Shown here one piece after another: positions 27,053-37,403 of a stretch of DNA of 64,000 nucleotides (positions are counted from its first letter, which is position 1; the number at the start of each line of letters is the position of its first letter). The notes under the pieces were generated by a model, which was given only the letters and a program-made list of their open reading frames with translations, was not told the origin of the DNA and made no database searches. The position numbers were made by a program, and so were the translations under genes. This DNA is from Pseudoxanthomonas winnipegensis (GTDB lineage: Bacteria; Pseudomonadota; Gammaproteobacteria; Xanthomonadales; Xanthomonadaceae), in the NCBI RefSeq assembly GCF_004283755.1, contig NZ_SHMH01000006.1, forward strand, positions 124,001-188,000, given 5' to 3'.

Positions 27053-28111
27053 ATGCTGGGCTTCGGCGCACGCGCGGGCCTGATGGGCGCCTCCCTGGCG
27101 CCGGCGCAGTCCGACGTGGGCCAGGCGCCGGTCAGCGCCAGCAGCTACGCGCCGCCGCGCTGGCTGCGCAACGCGCATCTGCAGTCGATCCTGAGTTCGA
27201 GCGACCTGCGCCGCCGGCGCGGTCTGCGCCGGCTGCAGGCGATGGGCGCGGTCAGCACCGAGCACATCTTCGACGGCGGCGCCGGCGTGCGCCTGCAGGG
27301 CTGGCACAGCATCGTGCCGGGCATGGAGGTGCGCGGCCTGGCGCTGCTGCTGCACGGCTGGGAGGGCAGTTCGGAATCCAGCTACATGCGCATGACCGCC
27401 GCCAGCCTGCTGGAGGCCGGTTACGAGGTGGTGCGGCTGAATTTCCGCGACCACGGCCAGACCCACCACCTCAACGAGGACATCTTCCACTCCTGCCTGC
27501 TGCCCGAGGTGCTGCACGCGGCCTGCGATGTGGCGCAGCGGTTCCCGTCGCGGCCGATGGTCGCGGCCGGTTACTCGCTCGGCGGCAACTTCGCGCTGCG
27601 GGTGGCGCTGCGCGCGCCGGCGTTCGGGCTGCCGCTCAAGGCCGTGGCCGCGGTGTGCCCGGTGCTGGACCCGCAGTCCACGCTGACCGGGATGGAGCAG
27701 GGCCTGCCGCTGTACCACTGGTACTTCCAGCGCAAGTGGCGCCATTCGCTGGAGATCAAGCGTCAGCTGTTCCCCGAGCGCCATGTCTACGACGACACGG
27801 TGCTGTCGTTGAGCGTGCGCGAGCTGACCCGCTGGATGGTCGAGCACGAGACCGACTTCGGCACGCTGGAGAACTATCTGGACGGCTATTCCATCGCCGG
27901 CAACCGGCTGGCCGAGATGACCGTGCCGGCGCACATCCTGATGGCTCAGGACGATCCGGTGATTCCCTTCGCCGACTTCGCCCGCTGGCAGCTGCCGGCC
28001 AGCGTGGCGCTGGAAGTGGCGCGCTGGGGCGGCCATTGCGGCTTCATCGAGAACGCGCACTGCGACGGGTTCGGCGAGCGCTGGGTGACTGATCGGCTCA
28101 CCCGCGACTAG
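27053..28111 (+). CDS. alpha/beta hydrolase, YheT-type
   Basis: A 352-aa alpha/beta hydrolase. YAPPRWLRNAHLQSIL near residue 31 is the YheT-family start. The nucleophile elbow is GYSLGGNF (~residues 172-179), the oxyanion strand is LLLHGWEGSSES (~96-107), the acid lies in AQDDPVIPF (~300), and the histidine is probably in WGGHCGFIE. YheT proteins are esterase-like, with unsettled substrates. ATG 27053 follows the PlsC stop by two bases, so the genes form one unit. The frame is open far upstream through the PlsC gene, which is shadow. Confidence 0.87.
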   Translation: MLGFGARAGLMGASLAPAQSDVGQAPVSASSYAPPRWLRNAHLQSILSSSDLRRRRGLRRLQAMGAVSTEHIFDGGAGVRLQGWHSIVPGMEVRGLALLLHGWEGSSESSYMRMTAASLLEAGYEVVRLNFRDHGQTHHLNEDIFHSCLLPEVLHAACDVAQRFPSRPMVAAGYSLGGNFALRVALRAPAFGLPLKAVAAVCPVLDPQSTLTGMEQGLPLYHWYFQRKWRHSLEIKRQLFPERHVYDDTVLSLSVRELTRWMVEHETDFGTLENYLDGYSIAGNRLAEMTVPAHILMAQDDPVIPFADFARWQLPASVALEVARWGGHCGFIENAHCDGFGERWVTDRLTRD

Positions 28112-28169
28112 CGTCCGCGCCGCGCCCGGCGCGCCGTCTTCCCAGCTTCCTTCGATACGGAGACTTGCC

Positions 28170-28742
28170 ATGCGCATCCATAGCGACAGTTTCGCCAACG
28201 GCGCCCCGATCCCGGCCGAGTTCGCCGGCGGCGATGCCCAGGGTTTCGCGCCCGACCGCAATCCGCACCTGGCCTGGGAGCAGGCGCCGGCCGGCACGCG
28301 CAGTTTCGCGCTGCTCGTGGTCGATCCGGACGTGCCGACGGTGCCGGAGACCACCAACCGCGACGACATGGAGGTGCCGGCCGACCAGCCGCGGCAGGAC
28401 TTCTATCACTGGGTGATGGTCGACATCCCGGCCCAGGTGCAGGCGCTCGCGGCGGGCAGCTGTGCCGACGGTTTCATCGCCGGCGGCAAGCGCACGCCTG
28501 AAGGTCCGTCCGGCGCGCGCCAGGGGCTGAACGACTACACCGGCTATTTCGATGGTAATGCGCAGCTGGCCGGGCAGTACTTCGGCTACGACGGGCCTTA
28601 TCCGCCGTACAACGATGCGCGCCTGCATCACTACCATTTCCGGTTGTACGCGCTGGACCTGGAGCGCGTGCCGGTGGAGGGTGCGTTCACCGGGCAGGAC
28701 GTGCTGAAGGCGATCGAAGGCCATGTGCTGGGGCAGGCCTAG
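28170..28742 (+). CDS. YbhB/YbcL family PEBP protein, apparently shortened by a TAG codon
   Basis: A 190-aa phosphatidylethanolamine-binding/Raf-kinase-inhibitor-like protein of unknown ligand. The PEBP core is DPDVPTVPETT followed by a long acidic loop, then YHWVMVDIP (ligand pocket) and the conserved YFGYDGPYPPYND and HHYHFRLYALD. The frame stops at a TAG at 28740-28742. It continues in frame for 13 codons encoding WVGTYTLNPKLSG before a TGA at 28782. That tail looks like the final beta-strand of the family, so this is probably a nonsense change or a readthrough site rather than the natural end. No signal peptide was seen. Confidence 0.85.
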   Translation: MRIHSDSFANGAPIPAEFAGGDAQGFAPDRNPHLAWEQAPAGTRSFALLVVDPDVPTVPETTNRDDMEVPADQPRQDFYHWVMVDIPAQVQALAAGSCADGFIAGGKRTPEGPSGARQGLNDYTGYFDGNAQLAGQYFGYDGPYPPYNDARLHHYHFRLYALDLERVPVEGAFTGQDVLKAIEGHVLGQA

Positions 28743-28874
28743 TGGGTCGGCACCTATACGCTCAACCCCAAGCTGTCGGGCTGAGTTGTTTGCGCCTCTC
28801 TCGTAGAGAGGCCTCTTCTTCCCGAGTAAGCGGTCGCGGTGCCTGAGTGCTCTCGGCTTCGGCGGGGCAGCGGT

Positions 28875-28970
28875 CCGGCGGGCGGGGGCCGCTTATCCCT
28901 CAATCAGGGCATCCTGCCCTGATTCGGGCGCTCGGCTCCTGCCTCGCTAGGCGCGGCCCCCGCCCGCCGG
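28875..28970. repeat. 96-bp palindromic repeat, copy A
   Basis: Perfect 18-bp arms (CCGGCGGGCGGGGGCCGC at 28875-28892 and its reverse complement at 28953-28970) enclose a ~60-bp centre with its own dyad CAATCAGGGCATCCTGCCCTGATTCGG-like core. The reverse-complement relative is at 49051-49147. Confidence 0.9.
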
Positions 28971-29080
28971 CCCGCTGCCTCGCGCGTCAGGTCACAGCGC
29001 TTCGGTTTGCGCGGTCGTTCGAGACCCTCGCCCATGCGCAGAGCGCGATCAGCGAAGGGAAGGGCTTCGACTTGAGGCCC

Positions 29081-29240
29081 CCTCCCTTGCGCGCAGCGCA
29101 GGGGAGCTCGAAGTCGCGGCTAGCGACTGAGGGGGAGGGGTCGGGGCTTTCCCGGGAAAGCCACCGAAGCAAGAGCAAGAGCAAAAGCACCCCACCCCGG
29201 CCCTCCCCTTCGCCTGCGGCGAAAGGGAGGGGGCAGAGCG
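29081..29240. repeat. C/G-run interspersed repeat, copy 4
   Basis: Contains CCCCCTCCC, GAGCTCGAAGTCGCGGCTAG, GAGGGGGAGGGGTCGGGGC, AAGCAAGAGCAAGAGCAAAAGC and CCCTCCCCTTCGCC with a GGCGAAAGGGAGGGG end. The GAGCTCGAAGTCGCGGCT module is shared with copy 1. It is part of the 776-bp gene-free stretch 28743-29518. Confidence 0.75.
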
Positions 29241-29288
29241 CTTGCGCAATGCCTTCGTGGGAAGAAGTCCTGATCTGCACGCTCGCGG

Positions 29289-29399
29289 AGCCTCGACCCG
29301 GCCGGGCGCGCGGAGAGCGGGCCATGGATGGCCCGCGGCGGCGAGTCCGCCAGGGATGGCGGACCGAGCCGAGGAGCCGTGCCCGGCCGGGTCGAGGCT
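29289..29399. repeat. palindromic repeat with 19-bp arms
   Basis: AGCCTCGACCCGGCCGGGC at 29289-29307 is matched by its exact reverse complement at 29381-29399. Inside are two smaller palindromes, GCGGGCCATGGATGGCCCGC and TCCGCC-AGGGAT-GGCGGA, so the whole can fold into a branched structure. It is non-coding. Confidence 0.85.
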
Positions 29400-29465
29400 G
29401 GTCGGCGAAGTGAGCGCAAGCCCCAGCGCGCATGTCATCGACAGACCTGGGTGACGCGCTCCGGC

Positions 29466-29500
29466 AAGAAAAAAGCCCGTGCATCGCGCGGGCTTTTCGT
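29466..29500 (-). terminator. rho-independent terminator of uppP
   Basis: On the minus strand AAAAGCCCG-loop-CGGGCTTTT is followed by further T residues (TTTTTTC), starting ~20 bp after the uppP stop. It is a classic intrinsic terminator. Arms: 29471-29479 and 29489-29497. Confidence 0.85.
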
Positions 29501-29518
29501 CTTATCGGTTGCCGCGGG

Positions 29519-30313
29519 TCAGGCGCCGCTGGGCAGGAACAGCAGCAGGGCCACGCCCAGCAAGATGCGATACACCGCAAAGCCGGTGTAGCGGTGGGAC
29601 TTGATGAAGCCCAGCAGCCAGCGCACCACGATAAAGCCGGTCACGGCCGCGGCCAGGAAGGCCACCGCCACCGCGGTCCAGTCGACCTGGCCCAGCTGTC
29701 CGTCCTTGGCCAGCTCCAGGAAGGTGTAGCCGCTGGCGGCGAACATGGTCGGGATGCCGACCAGGAAGGCGAATTCTGTCGCCGACGAGCGCCGGCTGGT
29801 GCCGGCCAGCATCGCAATGAAGATCGCCGCGGCCGAGCGCGAGGTGCCGGGGAACACGCCGGCCACCACCTGCGCCAGGCCGACCAGCACCGCCACCGTC
29901 CAGGTCACGTTGGGGCTGTCGCCGCGGCGCTCGGCCAGGCGTTCGGCCACGATCATCCAGAGGCCGCCGATGATCAGCGCCCAGGCCACCGGGGTCACCG
30001 TCTCGGGCAGCGCCCAGCCCAGCTTGCGCACCGCCAGGCCCACCACCGCGGTGACCAGGAAGGCGGTGCCGAGCTTGAACAGGTAGTCGCGCTGGACCGG
30101 GTCGCGCCAGCCCAGCGCCAGGCTCACCAGCCGCTGCCGGAACACCAGCACCACCGCGATGATCGCGCCGGCCTGGATGACGATGTTGAAGAAATCGGTC
30201 TGCCGCGGCAGCCAGTGCTGGGCGATCAGCAGGTGCCCGGTGCTGGAGATGGGCAGGAATTCGGTCAGGCCTTCGAGGATGCCGAGCAGCAGCGCGGCCA
30301 GGAGTTCGGACAT
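29519..30313 (-). CDS. uppP: undecaprenyl-diphosphatase
   Basis: Integral membrane BacA/UppP enzyme that dephosphorylates undecaprenyl pyrophosphate to recycle the peptidoglycan lipid carrier. The N-terminal ILEGLTEFLPISSTGHLLIA segment (~residues 11-30) and the second active-site motif GVFPGTSRSAAAIF (~154-167) are the family hallmarks, with about eight membrane spans. Start at ATG 30313 gives 264 aa, the usual size; upstream codons in frame lie in the glnA regulatory region and look non-coding. It is divergent from glnA. Confidence 0.95.
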   Translation of the reverse strand: MSELLAALLLGILEGLTEFLPISSTGHLLIAQHWLPRQTDFFNIVIQAGAIIAVVLVFRQRLVSLALGWRDPVQRDYLFKLGTAFLVTAVVGLAVRKLGWALPETVTPVAWALIIGGLWMIVAERLAERRGDSPNVTWTVAVLVGLAQVVAGVFPGTSRSAAAIFIAMLAGTSRRSSATEFAFLVGIPTMFAASGYTFLELAKDGQLGQVDWTAVAVAFLAAAVTGFIVVRWLLGFIKSHRYTGFAVYRILLGVALLLFLPSGA

Positions 30314-30362
30314 GGGGCAGGGCGCAACGTGGGGGAGGCCGAAGCATAAGGCGAATCGCATT

Positions 30363-30379
30363 TGCACGCTTTGGGTGCT
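30363..30379. promoter_or_regulatory. NtrC-type enhancer site 1 upstream of glnA
   Basis: TGCACGCTTTGGGTGCT resembles the NtrC dyad (TGCACC-N5-GGTGCA) with two mismatches. It lies ~108 bp upstream of the sigma-54 promoter, centre to centre 29 bp from the next site. Confidence 0.65.
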
Positions 30380-30391
30380 AGTTTCAGTCGA

Positions 30392-30408
30392 TGCACCTTC
30401 AAAGTGCA
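30392..30408. promoter_or_regulatory. NtrC-type enhancer site 2 upstream of glnA
   Basis: TGCACCTTCAAAGTGCA is a strong match to the NtrC dyad, with one mismatch in the right half. It is ~80 bp from the -24/-12 promoter, the usual enhancer distance. Confidence 0.8.
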
Positions 30409-30471
30409 TCCGGTTGGTGCGCGGCGTGAAGAGGATGTAGAGAAAACAGGGACTTAGCGCGCCCTCCGGGT

Positions 30472-30486
30472 TGGCACGCGGCTTGC
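30472..30486 (+). promoter_or_regulatory. sigma-54 (-24/-12) promoter of glnA
   Basis: TGGCAC-GCGGC-TTGC is an exact match to the sigma-54 consensus, with the invariant GG and GC ten bases apart. The predicted transcript start is ~12 bp downstream, leaving a ~35-nt leader before the glnA start. Confidence 0.92.
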
Positions 30487-30534
30487 GATAAGGCCGTCAC
30501 ACATTCCACCTCACCACCGATTCGAGGAGCAAAG

Positions 30535-31944
30535 ATGTCCGTCGACAAAGTCGAAAAGCTGATCAAGGACTCCAAGGCGGAGTTCGTCGACCTGCGTTTC
30601 GTTGACCTGCGCGGCGTGCAGCAGCACGTGACTTTCCCGGCGAGCATCGTCGAGCCCAGCCTGTTCGAGGAAGGCAAGATGTTCGACGGCAGCTCCATCG
30701 CCGGCTGGAAGGGCATCAACGAATCGGACATGGTCCTCATGCCCGACGCCGACACGGCCTATCTGGATCCGTTCTACGCCGATCCGACCATCAACCTGAC
30801 CTGCGACGTGCTGGACCCGGCCACGATGACCTCGTACCTGCGCTGCCCGCGCGGCGTGGCCAAGCGCGCCGAGGCCTACCTGCAGTCCTCGGGCATCGCC
30901 GATGTGGCCTTCTTCGGCCCGGAGCCGGAGTTCTTCATCTTCGACTCGGTGCGCTTCGCCAACGAGATGGGCAACACCTTCTTCAAGATCGACTCCGAGG
31001 AGGCGGCCTGGAACAGCGCGGCCAAGTACGAAGGCGGCAACAGCGGCTACCGTCCGGGCGTGAAGGGCGGTTACTTCCCCGTCCCGCCGACCGACTCGCT
31101 GCACGACATCCGCGCCGAGATGGTCAAGACCCTGGAGCAGGTCGGCATCGAGACCGAGGTGCACCACCACGAGGTGGCCACCGCCGGCCAGTGCGAGATC
31201 GGCACCAAGTTCAACACGCTGGTGAAGAAGGCCGATGAGCTGCTGATGATGAAGTACATCATCAAGAACGTGGCCTTCCGCAACGGCAAGACCGCCACCT
31301 TCATGCCCAAGCCGATCGTCGGCGACAACGGCAGCGGCATGCACGTGCACCAGTCGCTGGCCAAGGGCGGCACCAACCTGTTCTCCGGCGACGGCTACGG
31401 CGGCCTGTCGCAGATGGCGCTGTGGTACATCGGCGGCATCTTCAAGCACGCCAAGGCGATCAACGCCTTCGCCAACTCGGGTACCAACAGCTACAAGCGC
31501 CTGGTGCCGGGCTTCGAGGCGCCGGTGATGCTGGCCTACTCGGCGCGCAACCGCTCGGCCTCGTGCCGCATCCCGTGGGTCAACAGCCCGAAGGCGCGCC
31601 GCATCGAGATCCGCTTCCCCGATCCGCTGCAGTCCGGCTACCTGACCTTCACCGCGCTGATGATGGCCGGCCTGGACGGCATCAAGAACCAGATCGACCC
31701 GGGCGCGGCTTCGGACAAGGATCTCTACGATCTGCCGCCGGAAGAAGAGAAGCTGATCCCGCAGGTCTGTTCCTCGCTGGACCAGGCCCTGGCCGCGCTG
31801 GACGCCGACCGCGACTTCCTCAAGGCCGGCGATGTGTTCTCCGACGACCTGATCGACGGCTACATCGACCTGAAGATGCAGGAAGTCACCAAGTTCCGCG
31901 CGGCGACCCACCCGCTCGAGTACCAGCTGTACTACGCCAACTGA
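30535..31944 (+). CDS. glnA: type I glutamine synthetase
   Basis: ATP-dependent synthesis of glutamine from glutamate and ammonia; a cytoplasmic dodecamer. At 469 aa it is full length. [11 protein letters not shown] (~residues 50-60), the glutamate flap/active-site region, KTATFMPKP, and [10 protein letters not shown] (~341-350) are present. The adenylylation site is Tyr398 in [11 protein letters not shown], so it is probably controlled by GlnE. The gene follows GAGGAGC before the ATG. Transcription is controlled by sigma-54 and NtrC through the sites upstream. It is followed 340 bp later by glnB-amtB-ntrBC. Confidence 0.98.
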   Translation: MSVDKVEKLIKDSKAEFVDLRFVDLRGVQQHVTFPASIVEPSLFEEGKMFDGSSIAGWKGINESDMVLMPDADTAYLDPFYADPTINLTCDVLDPATMTSYLRCPRGVAKRAEAYLQSSGIADVAFFGPEPEFFIFDSVRFANEMGNTFFKIDSEEAAWNSAAKYEGGNSGYRPGVKGGYFPVPPTDSLHDIRAEMVKTLEQVGIETEVHHHEVATAGQCEIGTKFNTLVKKADELLMMKYIIKNVAFRNGKTATFMPKPIVGDNGSGMHVHQSLAKGGTNLFSGDGYGGLSQMALWYIGGIFKHAKAINAFANSGTNSYKRLVPGFEAPVMLAYSARNRSASCRIPWVNSPKARRIEIRFPDPLQSGYLTFTALMMAGLDGIKNQIDPGAASDKDLYDLPPEEEKLIPQVCSSLDQALAALDADRDFLKAGDVFSDDLIDGYIDLKMQEVTKFRAATHPLEYQLYYAN

Positions 31945-32623
<679 letters not shown>

Positions 32624-32643
32624 CCCCTCCGGAGAGACCCCCC

Positions 32644-34098
32644 ATGAAGACTCGTCTGCTCTCCGCCCTGACCACCCGCCTGCAGGTGCTGTGCGCGGCC
32701 GCCGCGCTGGGCCTGCTGGCCGCCGGTACCGTATCCACCGTCGCCGCGCAGGAAGCCACCGCGCCTGCCGCCACGGAGGCCCCGGCCACCACCGCCCCGG
32801 CGGACGCCGCGCCTGAACCGGTCGCTGCCCCGTCCGCCGCCGCGGCCACGGCCGCACCGGCCGCCGAGATCGTCGACAAGGGCGACGTGGCCTGGATGCT
32901 GACCTCCACGCTGCTGGTGCTGATGATGGTGGTGCCCGGCCTGGCGCTGTTCTACGGCGGCATGGTACGCGCCAAGAACGTGCTCTCGGTGCTGATCCAG
33001 GTCATCACCGTGTTCTCGCTGATCGCCATCCTGTGGGTCGCCTACGGCTACAGCCTGGCCTTCTCGGGCGACGGCAAGTGGATCGGCAATCTGGACAAGC
33101 TCTTCCTCAAGGGCGTGACCACCGAGACGCTGGCAGCCACCTTCACCAAGGGCGTCAGCCTGCCCGAGCAGGTGTTCGTCTGCTTCCAGCTGACCTTCGC
33201 CGGCATCACCGGCGCGCTGATCGTCGGCGCCTTCGCCGAGCGCGTGAAGTTCGCCGCGGTGCTGCTGTTCGCGCTGATCTGGTTCACGGCCGGCTATCTG
33301 CCGATTGCACACATGGTCTGGGCGACCGGCGGCTTCCTGTTCGAGCGCGGCGCGCTGGACTTCGCCGGCGGCACGGTCGTGCACATCAATGCCGGTGTCG
33401 CCGGTCTGGTGGGCTCGTACTTCGTCGGCAAGCGCATCGGCTTCGGCCAGGTCGCGCTGCGGCCGCACAACGTCACCTACACCTTCGTCGGTGCGGCGCT
33501 GCTGTGGGTGGGCTGGTTCGGCTTCAACGCCGGTTCCAACCTGGAAGCCAACGCCGGCGCGGCGCTGGCCTTCCTCAACACGATGCTGGCGACCGCCGCG
33601 GCGATCCTGGCCTGGGCGCTGGCCGAGAAGCTGTTCAAGGGCAAGTCCTCCGCCCTGGGCGTGGCCTCCGGTGCGGTGGCCGGCCTGGTCGGCATCACCC
33701 CGGCCTGCGGCACGGTGGGTCCGTTCGGCGCGATCGCCATCGGCGCCATCGCCGCGTTCGTCTGCGTGTGGGGCGTGACCGGCCTGAAGAAGCTGCTCAA
33801 GGCCGACGACACGCTGGACGTGTTCGGCGTGCACGGCATCGGCGGCATCGTCGGCGCCGTCCTGACCGGTGTGTTCTCGGCCGCGTCGCTGGGTGGGGTG
33901 AAGGGCGATGGTTACTCCATCCCGCACCAGGTGCTGATCCAGATCGAGGGCGTGGCGATCACCGTGGCCTGGATCGGCGTGGTGTCCGTGGTGGGCTTCG
34001 CGATTGCCAAGCTGGTGTTCGGCCTGCGCGTGAGCGAGGACGCCGAGCGCGAGGGCCTGGACATCACCTCGCATGGCGAGGCGGCCTACGAGGCCTGA
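32644..34098 (+). CDS. amtB: ammonium transporter AmtB with long N-terminal extension
   Basis: A 484-aa Amt/Rh channel. Residues ~1-35 form a signal-like hydrophobic segment ending at VAAQ, then a ~40-residue Ala/Pro-rich stretch of low complexity, then the canonical core from DKGDVAWMLTSTLLVLMM. The twin histidines of the pore are at His223 (AHMVWATGG) and His397 (VHGIGGIVG), and the aromatic gate segment is FGFNAGSN. It lies 20 bp after glnB, so the GlnB/AmtB pair forms the usual operon. The extension is longer than in enteric AmtB and may sit outside the membrane. Confidence 0.95.
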   Translation: MKTRLLSALTTRLQVLCAAAALGLLAAGTVSTVAAQEATAPAATEAPATTAPADAAPEPVAAPSAAAATAAPAAEIVDKGDVAWMLTSTLLVLMMVVPGLALFYGGMVRAKNVLSVLIQVITVFSLIAILWVAYGYSLAFSGDGKWIGNLDKLFLKGVTTETLAATFTKGVSLPEQVFVCFQLTFAGITGALIVGAFAERVKFAAVLLFALIWFTAGYLPIAHMVWATGGFLFERGALDFAGGTVVHINAGVAGLVGSYFVGKRIGFGQVALRPHNVTYTFVGAALLWVGWFGFNAGSNLEANAGAALAFLNTMLATAAAILAWALAEKLFKGKSSALGVASGAVAGLVGITPACGTVGPFGAIAIGAIAAFVCVWGVTGLKKLLKADDTLDVFGVHGIGGIVGAVLTGVFSAASLGGVKGDGYSIPHQVLIQIEGVAITVAWIGVVSVVGFAIAKLVFGLRVSEDAEREGLDITSHGEAAYEA

Positions 34099-34117
34099 CC
34101 GCTCCCGTCGGCGGCAT

Positions 34118-34134
34118 TGCACTAAGATGGTGCA
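34118..34134. promoter_or_regulatory. NtrC-type site abutting ntrB
   Basis: TGCACTAAGATGGTGCA matches the NtrC dyad (one mismatch in the left half) and ends exactly before the ATG at 34135. It contains TAAGAT (34123-34128), which would serve as a -10 box. NtrC bound here should block transcription of ntrBC. Confidence 0.75.
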
Positions 34135-35227
34135 ATGCTGCCGCCGGACTCCACGGACCCGCTTCCCGAACCCCCGGAACGCGCTGTGAGCGAGATTCCC
34201 ACCCCGGACGCGCTGAGCACGCCGGTGGCCTGGGCCGATTCCGCCGGCACGGTCCTGGGCGTCAATGCCGCCTTCGCGCGCTGGCTGGGTGTCAGCCAGC
34301 GCCGCCTGGTCGGACGCCCCCTGGCCGCATTGGAAATGGATGGCGATGCCATGGCCCGTTTTCTCCGCAATACCGACCGCGACCTGCTGCGCCTGCACCG
34401 GGTCGCCCTGGGCTTCCCCGGCGGGGCCGCGCGCTTCGCCGAGGGCTGGCTCTCGCGTGCAGACGCCGGTGGCTGGCTGCTGGAAGCCCATCCGGTCGAC
34501 GACTTCCCCGCGCTGGACCCGGCCCAGGCCATGCCCAGCGCGCTGGCCGCCGCCCTGCGCGGCCTGGCCCATGAACTGCGCAACCCGCTGGCCGGCCTGA
34601 AGGGCGCCGCGCAGCTGCTCTCGCGCCGCGCGCAGAACCGCGCGGACAACGAGGACGAACGCGCCCTGATCGGCCTGATCGAGTCCGAGGCCGAGCGGCT
34701 CAACGCCCTGCTGGACCGGCTGCTGTCGCCGACCTCGCAGCGCCCGCACGCCGCGCTCAACATCCACGCCGTGCTCGAGCGCGTGCTGCGCCTGGCCGAG
34801 GCCGAGGGCGCCTGGCACGGCCGCCTGCAGCGCGATTACGACCCCAGCCTGCCGGAGCTGCACGGCGACGCCGACCGCCTGACCCAGGCGGTGTGGAACC
34901 TGGTCGGCAACGCCATGCAGGCCGGGGCCGCGCTGATCACCCTGCGCACCCGCGTCGAGCACGGGCTGCGCATCCACGATCAGCTGCATGCGCGCGCGCT
35001 GCGGCTGGAGATCATCGACGACGGCCGCGGCGTGCCCGAGGAGCTGGCCGAGCACCTGTTCCTGCCGCTGGTCAGCGGCCGCGCCGAGGGCAGCGGCCTG
35101 GGCCTGGCGCTGGCCCAGCAGGTGGCGCGCGAGCATCGCGGCTCGCTGGGCTTCCGCTCGCGCCCGGGGCACACCGTCTTCACCCTGTTGCTGCCGCAAT
35201 CGCGCGATGCCGCCGAGGAGGGACGCC

Positions 35228-35238
<11 letters not shown>
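34135..35238 (+). CDS. ntrB: nitrogen regulation histidine kinase NtrB
   Basis: Cytoplasmic PII-controlled sensor kinase that phosphorylates NtrC. An N-terminal PAS-type domain (from ~STPVAWADSAGT) is followed by the H-box LAHELRNPLAG with His146, an N-box (AVWNLVGNAMQAG), DDGRGVP and GSGLGLALAQ. It is 367 aa from ATG 34135. A GTG at 34186 would remove a proline-rich 17-residue start. If the TAAGAT in the NtrC site is the -10 box, transcription would begin near 34135, which fits either a leaderless ATG or the GTG. The last 11 bases overlap ntrC. Confidence 0.93.
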
Positions 35239-36652
<1,414 letters not shown>

Positions 36653-36764
36653 TTGCGTGCGGCAAGGGCCGCCGATGCGATGACGCGATGGTCACCGCGC
36701 CGCCACGCGCTTGGCGCCCAACTTCATTGCAACTGAACGCCGCCGCCGATAGCGTGGCGGCCCG

Positions 36765-37352
36765 ATGCCTCACCACCGCTTCCATCGCCTGCTGCTGCCG
36801 GCCCTCGCCTCGGGCGCGGCGCTGGCGCTGTCGGCCTGCAGCAGCGCACCGGCGCCCAAGCCCGCGCCTCCGGTCGTCGTGCCCGCCCAGGCGACGGTCC
36901 ACGATGCGCAGGCGATCATGCGCTCGGCCTCGGCCAGCCTGGTCAGCGGCAAGCTGACGCTGAGCCCGGTGGCCGGCGGCGTGCGCATCGCCGGCACCAT
37001 CGGCGGCCTGCCGCCGTCGGGGCGTTTCGGCTTCCATGTGCACGAGGTCGGCGACTGCAGCGCGGTCGATGCCAGCAGCGCCGGCGGACATTTCAATCCC
37101 ACCCACCAGCCGCACGGCAACGCCAAGATCGGCGCCCACCACGCCGGCGACATGGACAACCTCACCTCCGATCTGGAAGGCGTGGCCCGGGTCGATACGC
37201 GCCTGGGCGAGGTCACCTTGGGCGGCGGCGCGCCCAACGACATTCTCGGCCGCGCGCTGGTGGTGCATGCAGACCCCGACGACTACGCCACCCAGCCGGC
37301 GGGCAAGTCCGGTGCGCGGGTGGCCTGTGGCGTGATCCAGGCGATCCGTTGA
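36765..37352 (+). CDS. Cu/Zn superoxide dismutase, lipoprotein (first copy)
   Basis: Periplasmic dismutase converting superoxide to oxygen and peroxide. The lipobox LSACSS sits near residue 25, giving membrane attachment. Metal ligands are visible as FHVHE, GGHFNP, QPHG, HHAGDMD and VVHAD, and the guiding arginine lies in SGARVACG. 195 aa. It lies 51 bp before a second, longer copy, so the pair is a tandem duplication with the copies well diverged. Expression is probably constitutive or stationary-phase; no operator was seen. Confidence 0.9.
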   Translation: MPHHRFHRLLLPALASGAALALSACSSAPAPKPAPPVVVPAQATVHDAQAIMRSASASLVSGKLTLSPVAGGVRIAGTIGGLPPSGRFGFHVHEVGDCSAVDASSAGGHFNPTHQPHGNAKIGAHHAGDMDNLTSDLEGVARVDTRLGEVTLGGGAPNDILGRALVVHADPDDYATQPAGKSGARVACGVIQAIR

Positions 37353-37403
37353 CCGCGTGCCTCATGGCGCGCATTCCCTAGAAGCAACACGAGGAGCGTT
37401 CCG

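Noticed and set aside
30314..30409. N-terminal extension of UppP into the glnA regulatory region
   Set aside because: It would overlap the NtrC sites and adds residues absent from UppP. ATG 30313 gives the family start.
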